Positions 1-12,519 of a stretch of DNA of 30,545 nucleotides are shown here, piece after piece. The notes below the pieces were generated by a model. It saw only the letters and a program-made list of their open reading frames with translations, was not told the origin of the DNA and ran no database searches. This DNA is from Apostichopus parvimensis (lineage: Eukaryota; Echinodermata; Holothuroidea; Aspidochirotida; Stichopodidae): NCBI GenBank assembly GCA_000934455.1, contig KN890816.1:3107-33651 (forward strand). Direction: 5' to 3'. Numbering within the stretch: the first letter of the stretch is position 1; each line of letters opens with the position of its first letter. The position numbers and the translations under genes were made by a program.

Positions 1-2738
1 CCAGTCGATAAGTGCAGACAATGTATTTAGACTTTTCTTGTAAAGACTAAAGAGCCTACGTTGCGCACTGCGTACGTTTCGATGATTCATGAAAACAAGC
101 TTTTCGTTGCATTATTCGCAGCGAATTATCACTGGATATTTTGTGCAAATTCGGGGCTTCTTTTGTCCGGCTAGTTAGAAACTGTTCACAACGTTAGTTT
201 CAACGGACAAATGGCATTTTCTCTTGTTATTGATCAGTGCAACATCCTGTTTTGGTCATAATTTAATTATCTCACAGTAACCTTGCCGCCAATCCCAAAT
301 CCACCAATTTATCCACCAAGATCCCACCCCCCCCCCCCCCCCTCTCTGCCCTGAGTTAAACCCACATCCAAATGATGACAGATCTCTGGGTGACACAGTT
401 TTATGGTTACAGTGTGCTCCAGTAAATGTGAAACCTGAAAACCATGGAAGAGAATTGTTTGCTAATTCCTTGTCAAATATTAAAGGACTTGAGCACTTAC
501 TGTATAATATAACATTCAGTTATCACAACTGATTACATCATGGTATTTAAACAGCTAATTAAAAATTATCCTTTATTCTTATCTAAATTATCATTTTCGT
601 TTTGGTTTCTTAATCATAGCAGCACATCATGAACAGCTAATTTACATGTGATACAGCTTTAAGCAAATATTGTCAGCACTGAAAATAATTATCAGCTCAT
701 AAAATGTGAAATGCAGCTGAAGCAAACCAATCGTTAATAAATTTAAATATTACAACATGTGGTACCTTTCACATAGATATTCCATACTCCATGTAATCTC
801 AACTCAATGGTGAATGTAGGCAACAGTGTTCTGAGTTATAATAGCTTTTCAGATGGACACCGGCAATGAAATATTTCTCTGTGATGCCGAGACGGGAGGC
901 GTTACAAATTATGCATCCTTGACCAGACGTCAGGCTGGTGCAAGACTGGTGCAAAACTCAAAGTTAGATTTTGGGAAGTGATTCCAGAATTTTCAAAATT
1001 TGTGTAATATTTAATACTTTTTCCTTTTTTAAAAAGGTAAAAAAGGTAAAAGGTTTTACCCAAAAAAATTGCATCAGATAATCCCAAGAATTAAAATCCC
1101 AGTAGACATACATGTGTCAATATGACAACAACACTAACATACATTCAGCGTTTCCAATGACAAAGGCTTATTTCAAGATCAGAGTTGATTTTACCTTCAT
1201 TCTTTCTCCTCTTTCATACTTTTCTTATTTGGCTTAGCTTTTCTCCATTAATGCAAAGCATTCTCCTGAGGCAAAATTTGCAAGTCAATCACACTTTACA
1301 CATGTACCCCTGAACAAAGACCCCTCCATGCGCAATGCAATGTTCTGATCTCCCCCCCATATATTCAATATTTTCTGACTAACTGTAACTCAGTAATTGT
1401 CACATCCAAGGAAGAGATTGAGTTGCTAATCAGGTACGCCAGCCAGGCAGACACCGGCAGAGACAGACAGAATGGTTAGAGGCTGCGGCTACCATTAACA
1501 TAGGCTACCATTATCATATCGGCCTCCAAGGACTAAACTATGAGTCACTGACATTTAAAATAACTCAGAAAAACACAAGACTGAATGCTGGGATGTTAAA
1601 GACGAAAATCAGAAAGAGGACGGAAGGCAACAGATATTAATGGATGAGACGGCAGCAGTCCCAACCTTATAAGGCCATGAAAATATGACATCATGCATAG
1701 ATTGAACATGGAGCTTTATCAAGAAATGTTCACTTTTCAAGATATTTGGAGTCCGTTTTAAATTTTCAGACGAGAGGGGATTTATAAAAGATAAAAAACA
1801 AATCAACATAAATAAATAAATAAAGGATTAATTAAAGATAGTGGAATACTGTGGAAAGAAATAATTTAAATATATCACAAAGAGGCATTATGGGGATGGG
1901 GGTGGACTAAGGACACAGATTGCCACAGTGTTATTAATATGACATAAGTTACAAAATGTGGAATAAAACTTATCCATGGGGAAGTACAATGAAGTTTAAT
2001 TGCTATTATTTTTAAGTCCAAATGAGGATCCCAAAATCTATTGTTTTGGGGTATTAATAAGCAAAGGATATTCTTACCTTGAATAGAAGACAATAAGATT
2101 AAAATGAAACAAAATCAAAAAAATTAAGAACAGACAAATGCAGTTTACATATATCCACATGAAAAAAGGGGGATTCCTGTACCGGGCAATGTTAAAGTCG
2201 TATTTATGCATTCTATAGTAAATGCATACCAACCTGTGCGTTGTTTTAATTTGGTCATTCTTTACCACAATAATGTCGTCTTAGGAAACCTGTCAAATCT
2301 AAACACTTAGGCAGTCATGAAGGGCATACCTTTGTGGATTTTTGTAATGGAGAGCATTGATGCTGCTTTAGGACATTATGTATAAAAGTCAGTGTGATGG
2401 GTTTGGTAAGCTCTGCTAAGTTGTGAAAGATTAGCATAAAGATATGCATTATGCACTGTAGGTAGTACAGATGGGAGGTGGGAGGAGAGGGGCACTGGAG
2501 ATATGGGTGGCAGGGGTACAGAAGGGGATATGGCATTGGGGGGGCACGGCGGGGTTCGATAGGAAATTAAGGGGAATCAGGGGAATCAGGGAGGTAAGGG
2601 GATAATAGAAGAATCGAGACAGGTCGGAGAGTAGTGCAGTAAATGTATACAGTTAAATTTCCTTAGATTAATATATTAATCTGAGAAGCTCTGAACATTC
2701 ACTAGAATTGGCCATCCAACACAAAGAGCATCAAACGT
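1..2738. other. Noncoding, AT-rich stretch
   Basis: I see no convincing exon. It holds a 16-C run (327-342), small direct repeats, and purine-rich stretches at 2473-2530 and 2550-2630. Short open frames here are rich in Phe, Leu, Ile and His and have no family signature. Confidence 0.5.
327..342. repeat. Poly-C run of 16
   Basis: Uninterrupted C run. It is one of several long C or G homopolymers in the left half of the window. Confidence 0.9.
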
Positions 2739-2840
2739 TTATTCACTTTCGTTTTCGTCACTGATTGCACCGTCACCGTGAATATCATCATCATCTATAC
2801 TGTACGTCGTACTGTCATAATCTATAGCTTCAATCCCAGA
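2739..2840 (-). CDS. Candidate terminal exon with acidic C-terminus (unidentified)
   Basis: The minus-strand frame opens after AAATAG| at 2841 and runs 33 codons to TAA (2739-2741), ending DDDDIHGDGAISDENESE. The Asp/Glu-rich composition and several CpGs resemble an acidic protein tail. The acceptor lacks a pyrimidine tract, and the opposite strand is also open, so chance or transposon debris is possible. Its link to the candidate exons near 8 and 11 kb is not shown. Confidence 0.2.
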   Translation of the reverse strand, partial: SGIEAIDYDSTTYSIDDDDIHGDGAISDENESE

Positions 2841-3224
2841 CTATTTCCTTTATCTCACACAAGGCTCTCGATACAAGTACCGCTGTCATTAAATATGAAC
2901 GTGTTTGAAAGACATTTCCTTGTTTATTTCAAATGTTAAACTTGGTTTGGAAATGGACCAGCGACCTAAGTCTCTCATCACACACACATTGTGCCAAGGT
3001 CATGTACAACCTGGCGAGTTCCTCTTCATCCTGTACTCACTAACCTTCCTGTACAGCATCTCTCAAAGTCACCTAGCACCCTCTATTTAACTCTCTACTA
3101 TAAAATCTACTTGCATGTAATTCTGTTTATTTACTTTCTTCTCTCCATATTACAACTTGCATTTTTTGCATAACAATGAAAGTTAACTGAATGTTTCTCC
3201 TGAGACTTGGAGGAGTGGTAAGGT

Positions 3225-3308
3225 CCATCTTCCCCTCCCTATTCCCTTCCCTTCCCCTCCCTACCCTTCCCTCCTCCTCCCTTCCCCCATCTTTCCTCCT
3301 TACCCTTT
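3225..3308 (+). repeat. Polypyrimidine tract, G-free
   Basis: About 84 nt of C and T with five A and no G, built from CCCTTCC-like units. It could form triplex (H-DNA) and would stall polymerases. No gene role is assigned. Confidence 0.85.
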
Positions 3309-5787
3309 CGCATAATTTCCACTATGACATCATCCCAATAACATCTTTTCAGTCTTGATTAAAGATGATCACTGTGAAGTTTACACACAATGGCTGACAC
3401 AGTGAGTACTGAACAAGGATTCGATTATGGTGTGCCACATGCACAGGCTGCACACTTCTGATATAAACATATAGGTATGTACCCAAATGATCACTTGTTT
3501 CATCAAGAATGTTGTAAACTTACAAACTCTGCTGGCACTGTACTATTCATCTAGACAGTGTGATATGGAAAATTACCAGCGTAGTACTTAGTCGCTATTG
3601 TCCCATAGATAACTTGTATTTCGTTGAAGTTGAACAAACTAAAGAGGTTTTAACGATGGGTTGATTAATCAGAACAATGAAAGCAGAAACCAAAAGTTCA
3701 TTGTCAGCAATGCTTGTGACTCTATACGAGTACTCTCGACCGATTCAAACGAGTAAGACAAATACTTCCATGTTCTGCCAAGAGTGATACAACCTGTTAA
3801 ATAATTTGCCAGACATCAAACAATGACTTCAATACAAGGAGAAACTTGCTGGTTTTGCATTACAGTTGAACGTGCACACAAAAACATGCTCTTCTTTTCC
3901 CTGAAATCGACCTACTGTACAGTATCACAATAAGAAAGTCAAAAACGTGCTAATACTTGAGCACTAATGTGCTCCAGAAACACTGTTTCACTTGCTGGTG
4001 ACATAGCCCGCCTCTTCTTCATCTTCTTTCATAAGTTACCTTTAGATTTACCTCTTGGTCTACATTCCTCCATCTCATGCTGTCCTCTACAAAGTGTCTA
4101 CATACTGTAGCTGTAGGTATTAATGAGATTTCAAAGACTCTTGTGTATTTTAGCCATTTGATTATCATCAATTTTTTATCTTGTGCAGCATCTGAGAACC
4201 ACTCCTCAATTTCCTACTCTCCCCTCCCCCCCCCCCTTCCCTCTTCCCAATAAAGCATCATCTTCATTTCTCAGCCATACATATGCTTTCTCTTTTTTGT
4301 GCCTATAGTTTTGTGCAGGTACCAGTTGCACAAGTTGTTCATAGGTTAATACTGTATCCATATGTAATGTAATATTACATTTCAAGAAGCTTTAAAGCAT
4401 TAAAAAGCTGGTGTCAGAGCCCCCCCACCCCAACCCCATCATGTCCACATCTATACTTCATAAGTGTTTTATGTCATGCAGTTTTACCAATGTATTATAT
4501 TTGTAGTCATCAGAACACAACCTGTATAAAGATTTGGCCTGCCATATATATATTTCAATACCTTTATAGTTACTAGAAGGAGAATAATGTGAAGAATAAA
4601 GAATAAATAAATTTAGCGTTCAAATTTTGTGTAGCAGTTTTGAAAGTCTTTGAATTTTGTGTCTCTTGTATGGTTTCTGTGTACAGAACTGCTATATACA
4701 GCTCTGCATATATTTGTATAACAACTGTCCCCTTTTAGTGTGGCATTTTGCAATGTGATACAGGATAAAATGTTCCCAGACTACTGTATAAACCAACCCT
4801 CTTACAAACAACGTCACTCTTGTACATCACTACTCCACAGCAAAGTTACACTTAACTTGATAATGTTATACCAACTATCTACTGGAATGATGATCATATT
4901 GACCCAAGACTGACCCACATAACTTCTCTCTGCTTCATTTTTTTCTTTTTTTTTTGGCTGTTTTTTGGGCATTGGTGTATATGCTTGACTACACCACAAA
5001 AGAGAACAAGACTGAATTCAAGCCTGCAGGAAACTATATAGTTTCTCAATATAACACCTACTGTACTACAGTACATGAAGGAAGGAAGCTAAAATCACTA
5101 CAATTCAATACTAGTCTTTGGTCAGTGCGTAACTGTATTTGGGGTTCTTGCAACAGGATCTGTACAAGTCTGCAGTACCTACACACCGGTGTATTAAAAC
5201 TATACATACAATACTGCAAAGTTGGCACTTCTTTGGAACACCACACGGAAACATATATTGATATACAGGGATGTACTGTATACAACTATGCAGTAACTTT
5301 ACTGAGCTTGCAAAAAAGTTGGCATGGGGACTTGCTTTGTATGATTTATATATGATTTATTTGTTTCATCACATAGTAATACAAGGTGAACAAGACAATA
5401 TAACTGCAAATAAGTAAAATATGTGAAAGGAAGTAAACTAAGAAACCCTTTTGGGCTTAATCGAATAGAGTACTCCCATCAAAGAAAATAGAAAACCTTA
5501 ACAATAACCTTAACATGTGTGAGGAAAAACCTATGAAAGATGGGCATCCATACTTCTTTCCAGTGAAATAAGTCTACACAAAGCTTTGGAAATGAGGGGG
5601 AAAAAACAGCTCTCAGAATTCATGTTTTATGCTATTTGACAGTCAAAATTCCCCCAAATTCAAAATTTTGCAATTTTCCAGGTTGCTACTTCACACTTGA
5701 CCAATACTAATATAGAATAGTGTCAAAGGTAACGCAACATTGCAAATTATGGAAACATTTAGCTTTTTCGCTAATTAGCCTAATAAG

Positions 5788-5801
5788 CCCCCCCCCCCCC
5801 C
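5788..5801. repeat. Poly-C run of 14
   Basis: Uninterrupted C run followed by further C-rich bases (CATTCCCCC). Confidence 0.9.
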
Positions 5802-7623
5802 ATTCCCCCATCAATAAAAAGTAACAGGTTGTCTTAGTTTGATCCATTGCAATCTTTACTTTGAGAAATTCATGTAAGTTTGGGATAAAACTGCGAATAA
5901 AATGCAAATTCATATCTGCTTTAAAAGTCATAGATAAAGTGCTCATAAATTTGCTAGAATGACCAAATCTTGATCAAGGTATGATCAAATATATTCATTT
6001 TTCTTTTGTAATTTCTTGCTACCATCCTTGCAAAGCTTTCCTCATCAATGACACACAATAATATATCATTTCATTCACACTTCAGAACGGCTTGGAAACT
6101 TAAAATAATTGTAAGCGTTTTAAGGCCTCGTGGGTAGTTAATGTACAATCTTAGCATCGGTTGGTAACTTTAAAACATGCCACAGTTTGGATGAATGAAA
6201 ATGTTTAAGGTGTTGAGTAATATCATTGCAATATTATGATCTATCAAACATTTAAACAGACCTGCATTTGGAAGTTATTGCAAAAGTTTCTACAGTTGCA
6301 AGAAACAATGAAACCTTTGTTATTTCTTGTCAAGGTTATGGTATGCTTGAGTGACTATCAAACATAAAATTATGACTTGGATATTACTCCCTTTAACTCT
6401 TATTGAAACAATTCTCCGTTTAGCTGATAACTGGACAATGAGTCAGTCGCTATGTGGCTACCCTTTGTAGTCAATAGTCATAGATCAAATACAATGATTA
6501 TTATGAATCAGTGAATCACTGCCAAGAGCTTGATTTAACGCCTTCCATTTTCTTGCCAGAAACTGGAATACAATGGTGACAACCCCTTTAGAGCTTTATA
6601 ACTGAAACAGTTTTATAACTGAAATGTAGTTTTATATGGACTCCAGACAACCTTTATTATCTTCCAAAAAAACCTTTTGTTATGTGTGAAACATTGGTTG
6701 TTTCATGTTTTGCTTCATAGAATTTTTAACATGGCAGTGACAACTGTTTGAAAGTTTGTTGAGTTATAGTAAATTATGACAATGTAGAATTCGTCAGGCA
6801 ATAGTCATTTCTGTAGTTTCCATAGAGATTTAGGTATGTTGGTATGAACTAAATACACAGCTATAGAATTTCTTAGAACTCTTCATAATGTGAATTTATG
6901 TTAAGTGTATTGAAGCCAACACCCAGTATTAACCTTTCACAGGGATTTATACAATACAGTATGTACACTCAGACCATCACTCCTCTGTAAACAATGTTTG
7001 ATGTTTCATTGCAAGGGAAGAGCATTAATGTACTAAGCAAACCAACATTAACTAAAAAATTTATCAATTATGTCATTCATTTGTTTGTTTGTTTTTTCTT
7101 ACAGCCTGCAAAAATACACATTATTACCTCTACCACCAAAGTTCTACAAACTTCCATGAAAAATATCATATTGGTAGAAAAGCAAGTCTCTTAAGTTGAC
7201 AGACTATGTCAGGGGAAAACCAAGACTACTGTTACTTCTACAGTTCTCCAACAGCATTCATTTAGTTAATTGAATCTATTTGGGAGTTTAGGGACTAGAA
7301 AAGTATGTTTCCAGTAATTATATGTATATATACTGTAAACACATGTATTTATTATTCATCAAAACTTCTTCTCTCTCTTGTACAGATGTCATTCTCATTA
7401 CAGACTTGAAGGAATACTTCCTGCGAATACAACCCAGTGCAAAATAACATTAATTACTAAAACCGGGCAAGGTGTCACAAGAAAACATCCTTAAAGGCGA
7501 GCTTTGCAAAGATACAATATTTACAGATTACTTTACTAGTGAACTACAATGTTTATTGAGAAGGAGGAAGTAAAATCAGTGACTTAACTAGTACTGTACA
7601 ATATTTATCAACCCATTGAATAA

Positions 7624-7764
7624 GAGTCTCGCATAAAGCCAGGGAGCTTGTTTCGATCGTTAAATTCCATTACCTCGTGTTTTGGTCATAACATCGTTCA
7701 CGATGCCGTTAACCGTGGCAAATCTGTGACACTGATGGACCAAGCTGATTGGTCTGCTCTCTGA
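7624..7764. other. GC-raised island open on both strands; possible exon, strand undecided
   Basis: On the minus strand, 7674-7753 reads PISLVHQCHRFATVNGIVND and on to TKTR between AG acceptors and a good donor (CGAG|GTAATG). On the + strand the same DNA is open for 46 codons from 7624 and ends SVTLMDQADWSAL at TGA 7762-7764. Both look like coding text. If on the minus strand it could follow 8070-8116, but only through a less usual acceptor. No family is recognised. Confidence 0.25.
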
Positions 7765-7929
7765 ATTTTTACTGTATATATACTTACTGTACTTATATCA
7801 TATGGTAGTGATTTGCAGTCATCATTCTTATTCTTGTACTGCAACTTATATCACACTTGCTCATTACAGAAGGCCCTACAGGGATTAATTGCCCACAGTT
7901 GATTGTAACAGCAAGAAGAGATGGGGTGT

Positions 7930-7944
7930 GGGGGGGGGGGGGGG
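7930..7944. repeat. Poly-G run of 15
   Basis: Uninterrupted G run preceded by GGGGTGTG; it has potential to form a G-quadruplex on the + strand. Confidence 0.9.
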
Positions 7945-8069
7945 AGTGGCGAGACTTTAGATCATAAGATCCACATGCTTCAGTGAAGTTTAGATTTATA
8001 AAACACAAGCCAAGGGATAACTCACAACCAAATGATAGAGAGAATATATCCCCTAGTTATATGGGTTAC

Positions 8070-8116
8070 CTTGCCACCAGATAGTGTGACAACAACCTTA
8101 GAAGTCTTGGCATAAG
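8070..8116 (-). CDS. Candidate second exon of the same minus-strand gene
   Basis: This 47-nt minus-strand segment lies between ATTGCCAG| and a donor GCAAG|GTAACC. It codes AYAKTSKVVVTLSGGK if the first codon is completed by the single G left over from 11304-11340. The phase fits exactly, GC content is above the surroundings, and the residue mix looks protein-like. It leaves in phase 0. No family is recognised; the short length makes chance a real alternative. Confidence 0.3.
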
Positions 8117-11100
8117 CTGGCAATGTATGGCAAAATTTGATTGTTGTACATGTATGCAATGATCAAATAAAACTAAACACAATATAATTGTATTTTGAAA
8201 CAAGTGACCTACATGGCTCACAAACCTTTCACCATGGTAAATTTCATTTTGCTACAACACACTCCCAACCCCCCTTCCCTGACAATACATATGACCTCCC
8301 TTCCCAATCTCCTCAAAAACAAGAGCTAAACAACAAATACATGAGCCTTGTTTGAAATACTGTAGCACAATTCAGGAGTCATACTTTTACACCCCGTACA
8401 TATGCAGGTTTTACTGTTGTCGCAACATGTGAAAAATTACTGAGGAATACAGTATGAGTGGCAGTACACTAAGAGCCAGAGACTAGTCATCATGCACTAT
8501 TACTACCAGCAACATCTTAACTGATCATAGGGATCCTGTCCTACACTGAATAAGTGTGCAAAACAGATGTTCCTGGTACAATATAGACATTCAATTGAAT
8601 TCCACATCACAGAGTATATGGCTTGCAACATCTAAACATAGTTATAAAATGCTACAGTACATTGATGTGAACTGGTGATTTTGCTTCATTGTGTGTATTA
8701 TTATTGTTGTTATTTTTTAGTAACAGATACACTTCTAGGGCTCTGCTGTCCATCCTTGACTTTTTGCAAATGTAGTATTAAGTGTTCTGAACTTCCTAAA
8801 TGAATCTTAGGTTTATCTGAGAAGAATATGTAATAGCAGTTGTTTGGAAGATACAGAGTGACGAAAATAAGATGAGAACTAGTATTAAATAGAATGAATA
8901 TTCTTCAGCAGGTACAAATCTAAACTTCCTTAAATCTGATTGATGCATTCAGTCCAAGGCCGATGCATTCAGTCAATACTTGGTGTATCATGAATAAATG
9001 TCAACCCATTGGCCCAGTATAGATCTATATGAAATATATCACAGCAACTCAACTGGCACTCGTTACTCGCATTAGTATGACAATAACAACTACACTAGAT
9101 GAAACTGGATTGTTACACATCACCAATCACCACTATTCAGAGTGTTTCATAAAAAGCTAGAAAAGGACATGAAAAAAAACATGTACAGTATATTTTCTTT
9201 GGACCTGTTATGACTTGATCTATTACAGACCAATGACTTTCCTTTTCAAAAGTTTATGCTGACTTCTATTGGGAGCTCAGGTCTCTTCGAATAATTGGAA
9301 CCGCCACACGTTATACGACTTCACACAAGGGCAACCCTGTTAATTTTCTACGATTACAAGGTGATTAACAACCAGGGGAAAATCAATTCCTTTTAACATA
9401 TGGAAAGTTTATTCAGCAACTCAATCAATGTAAGCACAACTGCATTTGCCAGCATGTACCAACTTCCTCATTTCATTTTCACAAGTGAGGAAATGCTCTC
9501 TTCACATACAGTCTACATGCATAATATATCCATGCTCATTAACAAAAAAAATGATGGCATGACAAGGAAGTCTTGCTACTGACGAAGTTAAAGAGTAACA
9601 AACATAGAAATCAGTTCTGCTAAATTCTTTCCATTTATTTATTTATTTTTCCTCACAATATATACACTTGCTAATCTTGCTAATTGATTGAAAGATTTTG
9701 CTTTCTGGTTTTACTGCTCAAGAGCCAAATTGAATTAACTTAAACAACAAACAGACAAAGCTTTCCCTAAGATCATCTTCAACACTAATATATAAATAAG
9801 CCTTGGGACTTCAGATAATATGGCTTTCCAATTAGACAGTTCATCTATTCAGTGGTTGAAAAAAAAGATGGAGGGATAGAAGTCATTTGCATGAGATTAT
9901 AATATGAAAGCTAGTTGTATTTTGACATTTCTACTGACTGTAAAACAGACTGTGAAAGTGTATAAGATAAATAACAGTAATGGGACCATAGTTACCTGGA
10001 ACCTGGGTGCCTGACCATAAATAACTACAGGGTCCATGGCATTGCTACCTAGTCCAGACCTCGTAATGACATACTTAGTTCAATAACATCATTCTCCATT
10101 TTCAGTTACATTTTATCAATGAAGTAGAAAAAAAAACCAATATATTTGTGTGTGTGTTCTTTTTTTATTTGATTTAACCTCCTTTCTTCATGTATTTGTG
10201 TGTCTACTGTTAAAATGTCAAATTGAAAAAAAAGCAGGTTGCCACCTAGAATGCAATGTTTACCATGGTACAATATATGTTATGCAATCCCTACACATTA
10301 CATTACATGCATTCATGCATGCTAAGTAGGTTAACCTGCAATGGAATTTCAGCTTAGTACTTTTGGCAGATAACAAGCTGAAACATAGAATGTCCTCTTA
10401 ATAAATTTCTTGGCTAGTCCCAATAAGAGATACACAGAACTTCATCATTTTAAAGAATCAAACAATATGTGATTGGTCCAACATTTAACTACATAATCAC
10501 CATTTAATGTAAACAAACATGTGATGATTGACAGTTTTTATGTCACAACTAATATAAACATATAACATTAACAATGACCTCAAGGAATGCTGCTCAGCCC
10601 TGAATGAACAGATTTGATAGGAATGTTCCTAGATAGGCCCCAGTGCATTAGGGTGAAAAATATGATAGCATTGCCTAAGTTAGGTTGATATGGTCGTTTC
10701 TAAAAGCCAACTGTATGAGGGGCATTGCATTCTAAATCAGTAAACAGACAGAATGAACAGCTGTTCAGTCTTACTATGTACACGTAACTTCACACAAGCC
10801 TAGGCCTACAGAGAAACATTTGACTTTATATGCAAATAATGCAGTCGGGTTTCTTCAATGTGAAATAATGAACTAACCAGGTAGAACCACTGAAAGTAGC
10901 CTAGCAAAGTACCTGGTAATGGTATTGGTAGATGTATGCCATTTTTTTTACCCTTTTCATCACTACATGTTAGTTATATCATAACGTCTGTGAAACCTTT
11001 GAACATAACACAAAATTATGCGGACTTTGCTGTGTTTCAAATGGGCTATAGGTCTTGTAGCCTAGAAGTAGAACAAACCTGACCATTAACTTAACTTGAC

Positions 11101-11303
11101 CTAGAGGCCTAGGCCTGTTTACATGCTACTACTTCTACTAGTAGTAGTAGGCTAGTACTACTGCTTGGTACTAACTGGTGCGTATTTACATTGAGTTACG
11201 GCTGCCATACCGTGATACATGATACAGTATTGATGTGATTGTGAGTCAGGGTAGGGACTGCGACCAACCCCTATTGCAAAGTAGCAGAGGGTCCTGTACT
11301 TAC
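8117..11303. other. Noncoding stretch, possibly intron 1 of the candidate minus-strand gene
   Basis: AT-rich, with poly-A/T runs, a 13-bp direct repeat GATGCATTCAGTC at 8942 and 8962, and a cluster of TAGGCCT motifs between about 10800 and 11160. No conserved coding text is seen. Confidence 0.45.
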
Positions 11304-11340
11304 CCATAGTTCTTTTCCCCAGCACTTTGACATTTTCCAT
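11304..11340 (-). CDS. Candidate first coding exon of an unidentified divergent minus-strand gene
   Basis: On the minus strand an ATG at 11340 is directly preceded by an in-frame TGA and opens MENVKVLGKRTM. After 37 nt it meets a strong donor, ATGG|GTAAGTAC, in phase 1. Without splicing the frame stays open to 11158 but becomes Cys/Tyr/His-rich and unlike coding text. The exon would face SPOUT1 head to head, 3.3 kb apart. I do not recognise the protein. The +4 base is G but -3 is T, so the initiation context is only fair. Confidence 0.35.
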
Positions 11341-11531
11341 TCACCTTGAGTAAATACTACTTTCGGAAAAAATAAAATCAGTTAAGATTGCTCCTACACA
11401 AAATATAATCCTCTTTTCAGCCAGATATGGGTAGCGCCTCTCTTGTTTTATGCACTATGTCACTGATAATGAAGGGGGGTGTCGAGCTGCATGCCGGGAA
11501 AAATAGTGAGGGCGACCGTTGAGTTTAGTCA

Positions 11532-11596
11532 TCAGAGCCGTATATAGAGACGGCTCTGTTAGTCATCAAAGCCGTATATACGGCTCAGTTAGTCAT
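11532..11596. repeat. Tandem pair of short hairpins
   Basis: Two adjacent units each contain an inverted repeat: CAGAGCCG...CGGCTCTG (11533-11558) and the perfect palindrome GCCGTATATACGGC (11571-11584). Each is followed by GTTAGTCAT. The same arm sequence forms the longer palindrome at 13331-13360. Confidence 0.85.
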
Positions 11597-12519
11597 ACGT
11601 AAATGACGTACAGACATAAACAAGTTGGGGGGGGGGGCAGAAAAGTTTTGCACGAATTTCCGAGACTTTCTACACGAGCCGCATGAAACATGCTGATGCC
11701 GGTTGCGAATATCACTTTATTCAAATTATCATTTGTAGTCAGCGGCGTAGAATGGTAGAAGTTAGCATCCTGGGTGGAACTTTCCTTTGTGACCCCGTGC
11801 TAAGATGCTGTCGTGGGGTCTATGGGGAGGATATGTTCTCCCTTTTGAGAAAAGTTTTGTTTATGTAAGGCGGCTTAGATGCAAATGGTGCTATCTTTGG
11901 CAAAGCTTTAAACTGATTATGTTTAGGAATTCTCACTTTCATTTCTCTTATTTTTTTGGCGGGGGGGGGGGGTCGCTTAATACGTCACTGTTTGTAAGGG
12001 TGTTCCACATTCGAAATGATAATTACGAAATATGTATGTGTTTCTAATTACTAATAGGCCCACCTCTTTGTGTCTTACTGTCATTAATGTTAATGGAGAT
12101 GGATTTTTTTCCTCGAAGGAAAATGGCTAAGTATACTAAACATGGGAAGTGCTGTTTGGGAAATATTATAATTGAAAATAAGCCTCCAGTGGCTTCCAGA
12201 ATGTTTCAACAACTTTTGCCGAGTTTTGAGTCCCATTCAAGTTTGGGATATAAAAAATGCTGGCAGTCTTTTGTATCTCGCGACATTTTCATTATGTGTC
12301 GAAATATTCAGGCAAGAGTCATTCACGAATTCGGGCAAGAATCGGAAAAGATTTTGGTGAGAATCGGGAACGCAACATGTTTTTTTTAAATTTCAAATTG
12401 AATATCATATTTTGTCCCGCAGCTGCCCGAATTTTTCAAGAACTTTTGCCCGAATTTTGAGTCCCCTTATATATTTTTTGGAGCCTGCCTGTACGAGGTG
12501 GAGGTGGGGGGGTGGGGGT

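Larger units (their letters stand above)
2841..7623. other. Noncoding stretch with low-complexity tracts and orphan splice-like signals
   Basis: It contains the pyrimidine tract at 3225-3308, C runs near 4226-4236 and 5788-5801, many TACTGTA/TACAGTA motifs, and a 133-codon open frame at 4954-5355 with no family features. Two strong + strand acceptors at 7104 and 7385 precede short open frames. None could be assembled into a gene. Confidence 0.45.

Noticed and set aside
1875-2093. Minus-strand frame after a pyrimidine-rich acceptor at 2073
   Set aside because: The acceptor looks good, but the translation is hydrophobic and low in charged residues, and no partner exon fits.
3998-4085. Minus-strand text resembling the DRxRWR segment near the end of non-LTR reverse transcriptases
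   Set aside because: Only about 15 residues with no flanking RT motifs; too short to call.
4954-5355. 133-codon + strand open frame
   Set aside because: It is about the length expected by chance once in this much sequence, with no family motif, no splice signals and another open frame on the opposite strand.
10022-10062. 15-nt possible microexon on the minus strand near 10.0 kb
   Set aside because: Flanked by AG and GTAACT but far too short to separate from chance.
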